DNA of 64,000 nucleotides from Sapria himalayana (lineage: Eukaryota > Streptophyta > Magnoliopsida > Malpighiales > Rafflesiaceae): assembly GCA_029783825.1 (NCBI GenBank), contig JAREIK010000761.1, positions 261,829 to 325,828 of the forward strand, read 5' to 3'. Positions within the stretch are counted from its first letter, which is position 1, and each line of letters begins with the position of its first letter. The position numbers and the translations under genes were made by a program. This document shows positions 25,468 through 38,237 of the stretch, one piece after another. The notes under the pieces are model-generated. The model was not told where the DNA came from, did no database searches, and was given only the letters and a program-made list of their open reading frames with translations.

Positions 25468-26932
25468 TAGATAGATAGATAAATAGAATGATAGGCAGAT
25501 AGCCAAATAGACAAATAAACAGATAGTCAGATAGAGAGATAAACAGATAGATAAAGAAATAGAGAGATAGATAGATAGACAGATTGATAGATAAATAGAT
25601 AGATAGACATATAGACATATAGACAAATAGAAAGATAGATAGATAGATAGATAGACAGATAGATAAATAGATAGACAGATTGACAGATAGATAGATAGAC
25701 AGATTGACAGATAGATAGATAAATAGATAGGTAGATAGATAGGCAGATAGACATATAGACAGATAGATATATTGAAAGAAGTGTAGATAGGTCAGCAAGT
25801 AGACACATAAATAGATAGATTTATAAATAGACAGATAGAGATTTATATAGATAGATAGACAGATAGACATATATATAGATTGATAGATAGATAGTCAGAT
25901 ATATAGATAGATAGATAGTCAGATATATAGATAGATAGATAGATAGATAGACAGATAGACAGATAGATAAATAGCTTGATAGACAAATAGATAGATAAAA
26001 AATTAGATAGATAGATATAAAGACAAATAGACATATTGACATATTGATAGATAGATAGATAGACTAATAGATAGATAGATAGATAGATAGACAGATAGAT
26101 AGATAGATAAATAGATAGGTAGATATATAGATAGGCAGATAGACATATAGACAGATAGATATATTGAAAGAAGTGTAGATAGGTCGGCAAGTAGACACAT
26201 AAATAGATAGATTCATAAATAGACAGATAGAGATTTAGATAGATAGATAGATAGACAGATAGACATATATATTGATAGATAGATAGTCAGATATATAGAT
26301 AGATAGACAGATAGATAGATAAATAGCTTGATAGACAAATAGATAGATAAAAAATTAGATAGATAGATATAAAGACAAATAGACATATTGACATATTGAT
26401 AGATAGATAGATTGACTGATAACCAAATAGCCAGATAGATAGATAGTCAGATAGTTAGATAGATAGATATACATATAGATATATAGATAAAAAAAAATAT
26501 TTCCAGATAGATTGATAGATAAATAGACACATAGGCATATAGACATATAGATAGATAGATAGATATATAGATAGACATAAATATATAGAAGAATAAAAAG
26601 ATAGAAAGATAGATACATAGATAGACAGATATACAAATAGACAAATAGATAGATTGAAAGATAGACAGATTGATAGATAGATGAACAGATGGATAGATAG
26701 ATAGATAGATAGACAGATAGACAGATAAATAGATAGATAGACAGATAGATATATAGACAAATAGACAGATAGATGGATGGATGGATAGAAAGATAGAAAA
26801 ATTGATAGATAGATAGATAGAAAGTCAGATAAATAAATAGATAAGCAGATAAATTGATAAATAGACAAATAGATAGATAGAAAAATAGATAGATGGGCAA
26901 ATAGATAGATAGATAAATAAATAAATAAGGGG
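25468..26932 (-). repeat. Inverted (TCTA)n microsatellite block 4, with higher-order duplication
   Basis: The only block whose + strand is TAGA. Within it a segment is present twice: the landmark ATTGAAAGAAGTGTAGATAGG is at 25771 and 26163 (spacing 392), and the landmark AATTAGATAGATAGATATAAA is at 26001 and 26353 (spacing 352). The order of variant units between them is largely conserved. The copies extend over roughly 25730-26050 and 26125-26405. Confidence 0.93.
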
Positions 26933-27640
26933 GCTACCCTGCCCCACCACTCCCTGTAGCACCTTGCTCCCGTGTGGCTTTCCTAGAACATTTATTTTCC
27001 TCTCCATGTGCTTGGAGCAATATGATCACTTAGATTCATTGTTTTAGTCCATCAACCCTATAGTTTCTGCTACCATATTGTTCTTCTCTTGCTTCGAGCT
27101 AGCACCATCACTTAATTATATGTGACAACCTAACGTCAAAATAGTTCATTGAATACACATCCATGGCTGTAAATAATTTAATATACACTCCATAAAAACA
27201 ATATGCACTCCAATAAAATAATACATATTCACAAATATATAAAAATTATAATTATAGACATGAACAAACAAAAATCTGAGTTGATAGTCATACAACTCCA
27301 AAAATATCTAAAAGATGACCAGGAATGATGTTTAGAGAGAGAGAGAGTAAAAAAATAAAATATTTCATAAATAATGAAGATAGTAATAATTTAGCCTTCT
27401 TTTTATCTTGTAGAGGTCAGTAAAGATTGAACCCATCCTTAGGAAGAACCATGACAAAGTCTTAAGGCGTTGAATTAGAATTTATTCGTGTGTCTCACAT
27501 CAGATGTCCTACAAAGATTCACACTTAGATTAATCAGAAAAACATAAAACAAAACTAGTATATATAAAAATGATACTACCAAAAAAGTCTCATCTTGTTT
27601 AGCTACACATTGAAAAAAATCAAAAATCATTGAGAAATAA
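26933..27640. other. Junction sequence left of element C, unassigned
   Basis: It begins with an abrupt GC-rich stretch (26934-27010, GGGGGCTACCCTGCCCCACC) that resembles neither the microsatellite nor the CACTA ends. The rest is AT-rich with a (GA)n run at about 27335-27347. I recognise no gene. Confidence 0.35.
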
Positions 27641-29640
27641 TTCTGATACAAATTCATCCTTTTTATTAGTTGGTGCATTTTTGCTAGCCTCTCCTACGTG
27701 CTTTCACAGCTAGTTCTCAGAATGCTATCTATCACATCAAGGTAGCTAACTGTGACTCCATATATGTGATCTTATATTGCTTTACATTCTTAACTTTCTT
27801 TCATCTCATCATTCAATTTTTTAATCTCTTCATTCATTTCTTTCATATTTTGCATTTCTTCCTTCAAATGAATAATCTGCTCATCCTTCACTTTATTAAT
27901 TTCTTGTATTTCTTCCTTCAAATAAGAAATCTGCTCATCATTTTTCTCATTTTGGTCCATAACTTCAAAACATTCAATTGATTCCATTACTTATTGTTCA
28001 ACAACCTAACCCACCACTACTGTACCAAATCAATTAGAAGCACAATTGCAACAAAATGTCACTCCCTTCAAGCCGATGCCATACACTCGCTGCTTCTTAT
28101 GACCTCCTATGATTTCTAAATAAATAGGATCATAGTCAATTGGTTGAAGATCCATAGACTAATCTTTTTGAAAACCATCTCTCACACACTCCTCCATGAC
28201 TTCCTATGAAAAAATAGAAAAAAAATAATTTTCTAGATATACATAAAATAAATTTAATATTTTGGATTCCAAACTACTTTAAAAATTTACGGTAGTATTA
28301 TAAAATTTTATTAATACAATAGATTCTTACATCAATAATCTGAGACTTATTGTCAACAAACTGACCATCCGCTTTCTTCACATGCATCCTCTTGAAAATC
28401 TCATAAAAATTGAGATTTCGACCTAATTTTCTAGCCTAGAGTATGTATTTATAAAGTCAAAAAAAATGTTAAGAAATTTAAACAAAATTATTAAAACCAT
28501 CCATAAATTTGATTTATTTGGACTATTAGGAAAACTACTAAATATATAAATGTTTTAAACTTTAAAATTGTACAAAATCTCGAGCATGCTCAATGCTCGA
28601 CTTTGACCCTCTTGTGTGGCAAGACAATCCAGTACTGAGTATGGCAAACTCTTATTTTTTTTCTTCACATCTGTCTCCTCTCAATGCTTAAGACACTCAA
28701 GCCAGTGATCATCGGATATAAAATATGACCTATCTTTTAGATTCTTCAATTTATAGACAAAATCTAAATACCATTTAGCAGTTTTACTCTCCCACAATAA
28801 CTTTACTCTCCCACAATAGCTTTATCTTTCCATCAAATTTGGGTGCACTAATTCTGCATATAAAAAAATCGCCAAAAATTGATATTAATAACAATGACAT
28901 TGTTATTTACTGCTTGAATAATAACCAACATAATTAGTTAACTAATTAGATAAATAATTTTCAAAACTTTTATTTCATTATATTTACATGAAAGTCATTA
29001 AAATTAGAATCCCTAGTCGATTCCAAAACTTTTCTTCCACGAAAATGCTTTAGAATCGATCATTTTTTTGAAATACTTTATAATTATAGCTGAACACTTG
29101 TGATATGGAATAAAACTATTCAAATAAATACATAACATTAAAAATAAGCAAATCAATAATATATATAAAAACTCACTAAAAGAAACATCATAATTTTTTA
29201 TTTAAGTTATATTTACATATTTCATATACCTTCCATCCACAATCTCAATTACTAACCTAGCACTGAATGTAGCGGAAGGCACAGTATTTGATGATATCGA
29301 TGGTGTTGAAAATGGGGGAACTATCGGTGTAAATGGTGGTGTAGAAATTGCTGATGGGTCAAAAGTGTGTGTAGAGAGGACAATGAGTGGTGGGCTCATA
29401 TCTAATAAAGGTGATGGTAGAGGTGTCAATGATGGTGATGGTGATGGAAATGGAGATGGTGATTGTGATGTTGAAGTCTGGATATGGTTGGTATTTAATG
29501 CTACTAAATTTGCAATGTGATGCAAAATACAAGATGAATTTCATTCATTTCTGCATCCACGTCTTCCTCCGCATTGACCAAGTCCTTTATGTGTCATCTA
29601 CTATACAAAAAATAAAAATATAGAACAAATAATAGAGATA
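27640..29640 (-). pseudogene. Second gene (TNPA-like) of CACTA element C, decayed
   Basis: Minus-strand pieces in order: a Pro/Ser-rich region (29525-29202; SQSPSPFPSPSPSLTPLP and VPPFSTPSIS), a middle part (about 29130-28400) interrupted by stops and introns, and a Glu/Lys-rich coiled coil (27987-27790; NDEQISYLKEEIQEINK and HLKEEMQNMKEMNEE). The end resembles the family's last exon (MESQL, then ERLAKMHQLIKRMN at about 27655-27700) but continues LYQNYF instead of stopping after MMRMMI. In En/Spm the second product binds subterminal repeats, and this gene sits in the equivalent downstream position. The Pro/Ser-rich part is matched in D at 59730-59960. No intact reading frame is visible. Confidence 0.62.
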
Positions 29641-29754
29641 TGATGAACAACCATGCATCTAAGAATAATACACACCAAAAGATTTCAACAAAATATAAAA
29701 AGTCTTTGATAGTATAATATTATAAAATAATCATAAATGTTAAATTATCAGCAT

Positions 29755-32700
29755 CACTATCATCATCCAATGGATCTTCTGATTTCATCTGATTCTGATG
29801 GATGTTCCAGCTAATCTTCAGATAGAAATTGATCATCTTCAATTTCTATTATGCCACTATTTGAGTCACATAAATTTTCTACGTCTTCATCTACATGCAC
29901 AGGCGTAATATTATTTATATCATCTTCTTGGAATGCCAGTGCAATAGCTAAGTTTGTACTTTTTTCTTGAGATATTGGTACTTCAAAATTGATTCAACTT
30001 TAATTTTGCAAATCATCCACCAGTTACTCTTATCACGAGATAAACTTGGATATGATAATAATATACTTGAGTGTCTTGAACTACCATAATAAATGGCTCA
30101 TATCGATTATATCTGTGTTTATGGGTAACATCCATTAGCTTATAATTCAAATGAATCTTTGTACCCACATTTCGTGTAGGATCAAACCACTCGCACTTTA
30201 ATAATACAATCCTATTATTTTCAAGTCGAAGATACTCCAACTCAATAACTTTTGTGAGTTGACCATAATAATCAATCTCATCTGCACTATAACCTAAGCA
30301 TTTAATGCATACACCATTATTCATTGTTGCTTTAAAAGACCCATGCCCAATTATGTAAGATTTATATCCATTGACAAAATACCCAGGATAGGTTTTCACA
30401 TATCTAAACGGGCCTTTACTTAGATTCTAAATGAAAATATTGGAATTTCTAATTGAAGGATAATTTACCTGTTGCATTAATTAAACAAATGATGTTAACA
30501 ACTAAAAAATACTAATAAATTAAAAATTTCAAATAATTAAAACTTAATATTTCTCACATAGTTTTTGAACCAATTTAGAAAATCTGTTAAAGCATATAAT
30601 TGACCTCATTGCTGGAAATTATTGCTGCCTATTTTTTAACTACTCAACATAAATACTCCACATATATAAATAGATGAAGAAAAATATATATCAATTTTTA
30701 ATTATTCCTATTAAGGAAACAATTACACAGATTAAACCTGCAACCATTTTGGGTATATATACTCAATATATGGTGCAACCTTTTAAAAATTAGGTAAAAC
30801 GTAGCTCCGAGTTGCTTTGTACTCTTCATTTGTCATATATCTTTTCTTTGCTCTTCCAAATACTCTTCCAAGGGGCTTAAAGATAGATAGCTTGTTCATA
30901 AAATTATCTTCAACCGACACATGATCTTCATAATTTCGAGGCACATTTCTAATCTTTGTATTAATATGATCTTCAAAATAATAATAACAAAAAGATGATG
31001 CTTCTTCTACTAAATATGCATTGCCAATTGAACTTTCACCTTTTTCCTTTTTTCTAATATTCAATTTCAATTTACAAAGATACCTACAACCAAAATGGTA
31101 GGTTTCAATTATATTAAATTACAATATTACTTTATGTTTGAAATAATAAAACATAATGACTTATATGTATTTACCTATCAAAAGGATACATCCACCTATA
31201 TTGTACTGGCCTCGCTATCCTTACTTCATATGACAAATGAAATGACAAATGGTTCATTGAGTCAAAAAAGCTCGATGAGTATATCCATTCAAGCTTACAA
31301 AGAATAACTAGTATGTCATTCTCTAGCCTCACCATGTCATCTATTTTGATTGTGGTGGCAGTTAACTATTTGAACAAAAACTAACTTTTATAAGGACCTT
31401 CCAAAAACTTAGGAGAAGTAATTCATGGAATGCAATAGGTATTAATCTATGCATAAATACATGATAGTCATGAATTTTCATTCCTAATTACTTAAGATTC
31501 TTCATATCCACACATCTACCCATATTTGACACATATATCAGAAAATGTAAAATTTTTAACCCATTCACACAATATCTATCTTGCCTTCTTATCAAGTGTG
31601 TAACAAGCTTTAAAGAATTTTCTTGTTGTCTCGTTAAGTTTCAATTTAAGATGCCGATAGTAATCATTCAACTCTTGTCTTGATTTTAAAGTGTATTTTG
31701 TTTTACATCTACATTAATGATAGTGTTGAAAACATTGTCAAACACATTTTTTTTCAATATGCGTTACATCTAAGTTATGATGAATTAAATTGGACTTCCA
31801 ATAGGGCACATCCCAAAAAGTATTGCATTTTCTCCATCCAAATATATTGCATATTGGTCTATTAGTTCTAATAGTATCCTTTTCAGTCACATTCTTTAGA
31901 CCCAAACTCTGGATCTCTGTCAAAATATTATCTTCTGAACGAACAGCTAGTGCAACAATTATCACTATTTTATATTTTTGAAATGCATTTTTATTTCTAT
32001 GTAATGAATGATTAGTAGGTAAAAACTTATGATGATTATGAAACCATAACTGTTTACCACTTAATTTAAGGGTAAATGCATCTGAAATTTTCATGCAATA
32101 TGAACATTCATATCATCCTGTAGTACTCCAATCAGACAACATTGGATATGAAAAAAAGTCACTTACCATCCACATAAGGGCCGCCCGCATAATAAATTTT
32201 TTCTTCCTTGAAATATCATATATATTCACACCAACATCCCACAAATTATTTATACTACTATATGGGTCTGTAAGAAAACATCCAGCATGTCTTTCAGATT
32301 TTTTAGCCCTGGAACCAATATTGGCAAAAAAATATATTACTCCTTCATACATAACCACGAAGGAAAATTATAAGGTGTCACTATCACTAGCCATGTTGAA
32401 TAGTATTGTCTAGATTGGCCAAATGGTTGATATCCATCAGTGCCGAGACCCAATCTAATTTTGACTTTTAGTTGCAAAATCATGATGTATATCATTAAAA
32501 TGCTTCAAAGTAATTGAATCTAATGGATGACGAATCGACCCTTCTTCAACATCATGCTCAAAATCTCACTTCATATCATTCGCTATAGCATTTGATGCAT
32601 ATAGTCTCTGTAATCGACAAATTATAGAAAAGTAATACATCTTCTTTAATGCAACTTTCATCTTTTGTCCCATATCTACAATACAAGGTGCCTTCTTAAA

Positions 32701-33420
32701 CTAAAAATGATCACAAAACTAACTGTTAATTAAATCACTATCACCACCTCAATATAACATACATCCATTGAAACAATAATTTTTTCCACTGGTAGACCCA
32801 TACCTCATAGTAAGTTCTTAGTTTTGTAAAAGTTGTTCGTGATAAAATTTTTATTCGGAATAATCTCTTTCATCAGTTCTGTTACTTGATCAAATAATTT
32901 CTCAAACATATGATTTTCTAATTTCATGCTCGTTAGTCAAGCCACAAGTGACAATTGCGAATGTAGTTTTACAATGAGGCCACAACTGATTATCTACAAT
33001 TATAAATTTTCATAAAATTTTTGAGCTTCAAGATTTGGTGGTTCATCCATGTAATCCATAATGAAGCAAGCACCAGCAGCTTCCATGACTATTCTATCGT
33101 ATGTGTTTGATGTTTCTTCACAACATGCAAATGATTCAATATCCTTATTTTGGTCAATTTTAAGAGCCATTGTACTTTCCCATGATAAATTCAAACAAAA
33201 TAATTTGGTACTAAGCCATATTTAGCGAAATGGTATCTTATAGTGTTTACATCATAAAAAGAAATGGTATCTTATTTTGATCAAATAGCATAATTTTTCC
33301 AACAATCCATTTCGATTGACTACACACAAAGTTGATGAAAGTTTCAAGCTCGCTCAAAAATTCTTGATTCTAAATTCCATTCATAACCCTTTTATTCATC
33401 CACTGATGATCTGAACTCAT
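29755..33420 (-). pseudogene. TNP2-like CACTA transposase pseudogene (element C)
   Basis: The start codon is at 33418-33420: MSSDHQWMNKRVMNGI, a stop, then FLSELETFINFVCS. This is the N-terminal transposase-associated domain. It is followed by IDQNKDIESFACCEE (33194-33000), the central transposase region (32358-32113, NIYDISRKKKFIMRAALMWM; 32094-31738, DAFTLKLSGKQLW and ILTEIQSLGLKNVTEKD), a DUF4218-like part (31070-30783, FEDHINTKIRN and VFGRAKKRYMTNEEYKATRS) and a DUF4216-like part (30399-30013, TYPGYFVNGYK and IVLLKCEWFDPTRNVGTK). An acidic tail reaches about 29755. Stops and frameshifts separate the pieces and at least one intron-like gap lies between the last two. The order is collinear with D. 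In En/Spm-type elements TNP2 is the catalytic transposase; this copy cannot make it. Confidence 0.88.
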
Positions 33421-34849
33421 GTTGTCATGTTTTATTTACAAAGAATAATGCTCACTCATTATTTTGAATGAAACATGTAATTACTTCAAAATATACTACT
33501 TATTAAATAAAATTACTTATAGATGATTATTTAAAGATTAAATATTGTGAATATCGAGCCTATGCATTTGCAGAATCTGCATTAATAGATAATGCATTAT
33601 TTTAGAATGGCAAAGATTAATAGATATCACGCTATTACTAGATGAAGGGAGAAAAATATGTGAATAGACAAGAAAGGAAAGTAATTAATAAATAAAATGA
33701 AAATTTGAAGGAGTAAGCTTCTCACACCTCAATGATGATCAAATAGCATAATTTTTACTGTGATTCTATTTAATCTTTGAATATAAAAAAAAATATTAAT
33801 GGAATTGATATCCAATTTCAAGAACACTTGGCAAATGAATTAATGAAGAATTAAGACATGAACAAAAACATATTTGGAATTGAAAACATATCATACAAAG
33901 TGTTCAACTATAAAACATAGATATGAAGCAAGCTACAATTAAAGATTCCTAGCCTTACAAATTTAAACAAATTAGACAAAAAAGTACATATCATTAATAG
34001 TAATATTATTTGTGGAAAACTGCAATCAAAGGATAATTTGGAAATTAAATCTTACATACACCTCAATTAATACCTAATCAATATAAAGGATGGGAAATTA
34101 TTAATTTATCAAAAATTATTGATATAACCATCACTTATATACTTGTGCTTAATGATTTTAGTACTTGTAATGATTTACTATTAACTTCAATATTAAAATT
34201 GTGTGCAAGAGGAGGATCTTCGGTCATATATTTACTTGTGGTAATAATTTCACTTTACCCGATAACATTCACATAGAAATATCTACTATATTATTTCAAT
34301 GGAAAATGATATATACGATAATAGTTAAGGTCGGAGAATAATTTCAAAATAACAAACAGCAAAATCAAAACAAACCCTTAGCAGTTATAATGATCTTGTC
34401 GACACTCAAAATAAAAATGTTAAATATTATTTGATTTTAATTGAGGACTATAAAAAATGATAAAATATTATTATTGTTTTATTTCAAAGCGTTACAATAA
34501 TTATTTAATAAGCATATGATAATATTTTAACAATTCTCATTTATTAGTAATAATGTTTGATAATACTGAAAATTCAATTAGAATAACAAAAACAACATAT
34601 TTTGATGCATTCTAATGATATAAAAATGTATTCCATATATATATATATTGATGAATTATATTTAATTTGATTTATTACAATTTTTTTATTGTAACAAATT
34701 TTTTAATATGAATAATTAGTTTAAATTAAAATTCAATTAAGTTCAATGATACTTGATATGTTTGTTAATATTCATGTCTCAATTTTTTTAATGAATTTAA
34801 CTGAGCTTGGATATTAATCAATATTTTTTAACATTATTCCACATGTGTT
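33421..34849 (-). other. Element C region upstream of TNP2
   Basis: AT-rich leader and intron-like sequence upstream of the transposase start. No other gene is seen on either strand. Confidence 0.45.
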
Positions 34850-36260
34850 CAATAAAATATATATATCTACCCACAAAAAACAATATATATATTATTTTTA
34901 TATATAAAAACTATATATTTATATATTATAAACATTAATTAAATGAATATGTATATACATTTAAACATCAAAAACCAAAGGCTCAATAAACTAATTCTTG
35001 AGATAGATGTGAGCCTTCTTGGAGGTTGTAAGTTCAATCTCCACAAGCTACAAAAAAATTGTCATGAAAAAAAAGCATGCCTCATATAGTTATATTATAA
35101 TTATTTAGAGTTTTATATAGTTATACAAAAATATATAAATAGTTATACACATAGTTAAACATAATGATGTATGTTGTTATACAGTAATTATAAATATACA
35201 TATATGTGGTTATAAATATAGTTATACTTATATTTATAAATATAGGTATATATATTTAAATATTGTTTTGTATAATGTTATTTTAGTTATACATTTAGTC
35301 AAAGACAATTATTTATAGTTATATGTTCTTATACCTATATTATATATAGTTATATATAGTTAAACATATAATTATATATAGATATATTCTTACAAGTAGT
35401 TATTCATAAATATATACAATGTTATAAAAAAAATATTAAGATTTTATTATATGAATACATATATGTATATATAGATACAAATATAGTTTTATTTAATTAT
35501 ATAGAGTGTTACATAGTTATACAAATATTTATATATAGTTATACACGTATAGTTATAAATATGTATGTAGTTAAAGATATATTATATATAATGTTTTTAT
35601 AGTTATAAATTTAGTAAAATACAATTATATATAGCTATATATTATTATACATATTATATATTTTGTTAGAAATATTGGTATATAGAATTATACATATATT
35701 TATAAATTATTATATAGTTAAAAAAATAGTTATGTATAGTTATGAATATGGTTATAAAAATAGTTTACATAATTATAAATATAGTTATAAATACTTTTTT
35801 ATATAGGCATATTATTATATAATTATAAAAGTGTTTAGATATAATATTTGTGTTTATAATATTTTTTAAAATGTTACTTATATATAATTATATATATGTC
35901 ACACTATTATAAATTTTATATAGTATATATATCACATATATATAAACATTATAAATATTATATATTTAAATAAAAATTAAAATGTCATATAAATGTTTAC
36001 AAAAATGTATAAACATTTTATATGTTATATAATTGATAAATATAAAATTATATATATGGATAGGTTTATGTAAATGTTATATAAATATTTATAATCATTA
36101 ATACATATGTATAAAAATTTATATATAACATTATATGTTTATATAAACATACTAGTGTTTATATATAATGTAATACATTTATATATATTTAAGTATAGAC
36201 ATTTATATATAATGTCATACAATTAAATAAATGCATAAAAGTTTTATATATAATGTTAAC
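34850..36260. repeat. ATATAGTTATA / TATAAATGTTTATA minisatellite in element C
   Basis: Degenerate units of ATATAGTTATA dominate 35090-35860 and TATAAATGTTTATA-type units dominate 35860-36260. It is the counterpart of the shorter arrays in A (4560-5080) and D (46810-47340), but about three times longer. Confidence 0.75.
34978..35062 (+). repeat. Possible tRNA-derived SINE relic
   Basis: An A-box-like AGGCTCAATAAACTAATTC is followed about 50 bp later by a B-box-like GGTTGTAAGTTCAATCTCC, then an A-rich stretch. The spacing suits a Pol III internal promoter. Both boxes deviate from consensus and no target duplication was identified. Confidence 0.25.
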
Positions 36261-36998
36261 TATTTATAATAATTTTAGAGACAACAAAAATAGAACCCAT
36301 AAGCATTAAGTATATTTTTTATGAAAGTTGCAGAAGCAAAAAACATCATGCATTATTTATTTTCATAAGTTACAGAAGGAGAAAACAATATGCAAACATT
36401 TAGTATTTGAAATCAATAAAAACCTAAAATTTAAACAATAAAAGAACAAAGTTTACATTGACCATTTATTGTTTCATTAATGGTGCAGTGTCAAAATCTA
36501 ATAAGTAATATGAAAATAGAAGAAAAAAGAAGGAAAAATGGGGAAAAATAAAAAAAAATTATACTCGAATATTCTGTAAAAATGAAAATCAGCCAGTGGT
36601 AATCAAATTGAGAGAGACAGAGATATGTATATAGTATTCCAAATGAGAAGTAAATTATAATATTACTTGGTAACAAGAAGAGGTAGATTTTCTAGATTGC
36701 TCCCATAATCCCATTTTGCTTCTCATATCTTCGTCATTGAAAGATAGAAAAAATGTTAAGTGCTTAATGTCTTAGCATTTTGTTTTTCAAAGAAACCGTA
36801 TATAAATACTAAATTGGATGTAAATATATGATAAAAAATATAAGAGTAAACAAAAATTATAAAAAATAAATAATTTAAATAAAATAAATGAAATAGATTT
36901 TTATTTAACCATAAATAATATTATTTCATAAATAAATAAAATAATATTATATAATAATAAAGTATTCATACATACATACATACATACATGCATGCATA

Positions 36999-37029
<31 letters not shown>

Positions 37030-38237
37030 TTATATCTGCATAAAATTTACTTATATTATTTTATTATGGCATGAAATAATTATAAAGGCATAAAATTTGA
37101 ATCTTTCAGTCATTATAATATTTAATCTTTGAAGTATTCATTTAATAGCCATGGTGAAATATTTATTTTTTAAATCATCAAAATTTTTTTGATTTAATTA
37201 AAAAACCTATGTGTTAATATAAAAATATCAAATTATTTAATTATAAATTTTATGAAAAATTTGAAATTTTTTTTATAACTCAAAATTTCAAATCTATTAG
37301 TGATTATAGTTTTAAAAATTCTTATAATAATAAAGATATTATTTTTTACTTTTATTTCAATAAATATTTACTTGTTTATTTATTTATTCATATATTTTTA
37401 TAAATTTTTTAATTTAATAAAATATTTGTTTATTTTAGTTTTTTATTCATAGTAATTATATTTATGTTTATTTATTAATTAAAATATTTTAAAAATATTA
37501 TAAATTAATAAATTATATAATATTTTTTATTATAAATATTAAAATATCATAAATAAATATTTCAAAAAAAATTAAGTATAATTTTTTAATAAATTTAGAA
37601 AAAAAATAGTTATTTTAGACATATTTAATATAATTTTTTATATGTATTTGTATATTTATTAAATTTTATATTTATAATATCATATTTTTATTATTATATG
37701 AGGAGATTGTGTCTTTTAAGGATCGCATATCTATAGATCATGACATACCTTTAATATAGAAAATTATATAGAATATTAAAATAAATAATGCTTAAAAAAA
37801 TATCTTTAGATATTAGTGATGGAAATTATCACTAGCCCAAATAGCTAGGGAAAATCTCTAGCTTAATGCATATATTTTGAGAAAATAAATATTTAAGGAA
37901 TTATCGCTTTCAATTATATATAAAATCTAAAAAAAATAAATTTAAATAATTATTTTGTGACAATTTTTGTCTCATTTTAATTAACAAAGGAACTTCTACA
38001 GCTAAATACATCGCTAAAGTTCCAGCTTTTCTCTGCGTGAATATCCACAAATATTTTAGTGACTAAAAATTTTCATTCAAAGATTTCTGATGCTAATTCA
38101 TCACTAATCCATTGCAAAATTTTAATTTATTGTAAAATCAAATATCCCTTGTTATTTCCTAGTTTATCCCTTGCTAATTAGCTAGGAAATTTATCCCTAG
38201 CTAAATTTTACTAGCTAAATAGACATTTTTTGTAGTG
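36261..38237 (-). other. Element C 5' non-coding region and terminus
   Basis: No gene. It matches A 1977-4100 in reverse, including the counterpart of the A landmark near 2485 (here about 37705). It contains a (CATA)n run passing into (AT)n at about 36968-37015 and ends in subterminal CTAGC motifs and the terminal repeat. Confidence 0.65.

Larger units (their letters stand above)
26933..38237 (-). mobile_element. CACTA element C, once autonomous, 3' end missing
   Basis: The 5' terminus ends at 38237 (ACATTTTTTGTAGTG; CACTACAAAAAATGT on the minus strand), with TAGCTAGGG-type motifs at about 37820-38220. On the minus strand it carries a decayed TNP2 transposase (33420 to about 29755) and a second gene (about 29640-27640). 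The 3' side shows no terminal repeat and no subterminal array; it ends at the junction with inverted (TAGA)n, so it is truncated. The AT-rich 5' region (33450-38200) is shared with A and D in reverse. Confidence 0.82.

Noticed and set aside
25445..26900. Long minus-strand open frames in the inverted tract
   Set aside because: Same artefact on the opposite strand, because the repeat is inverted there.
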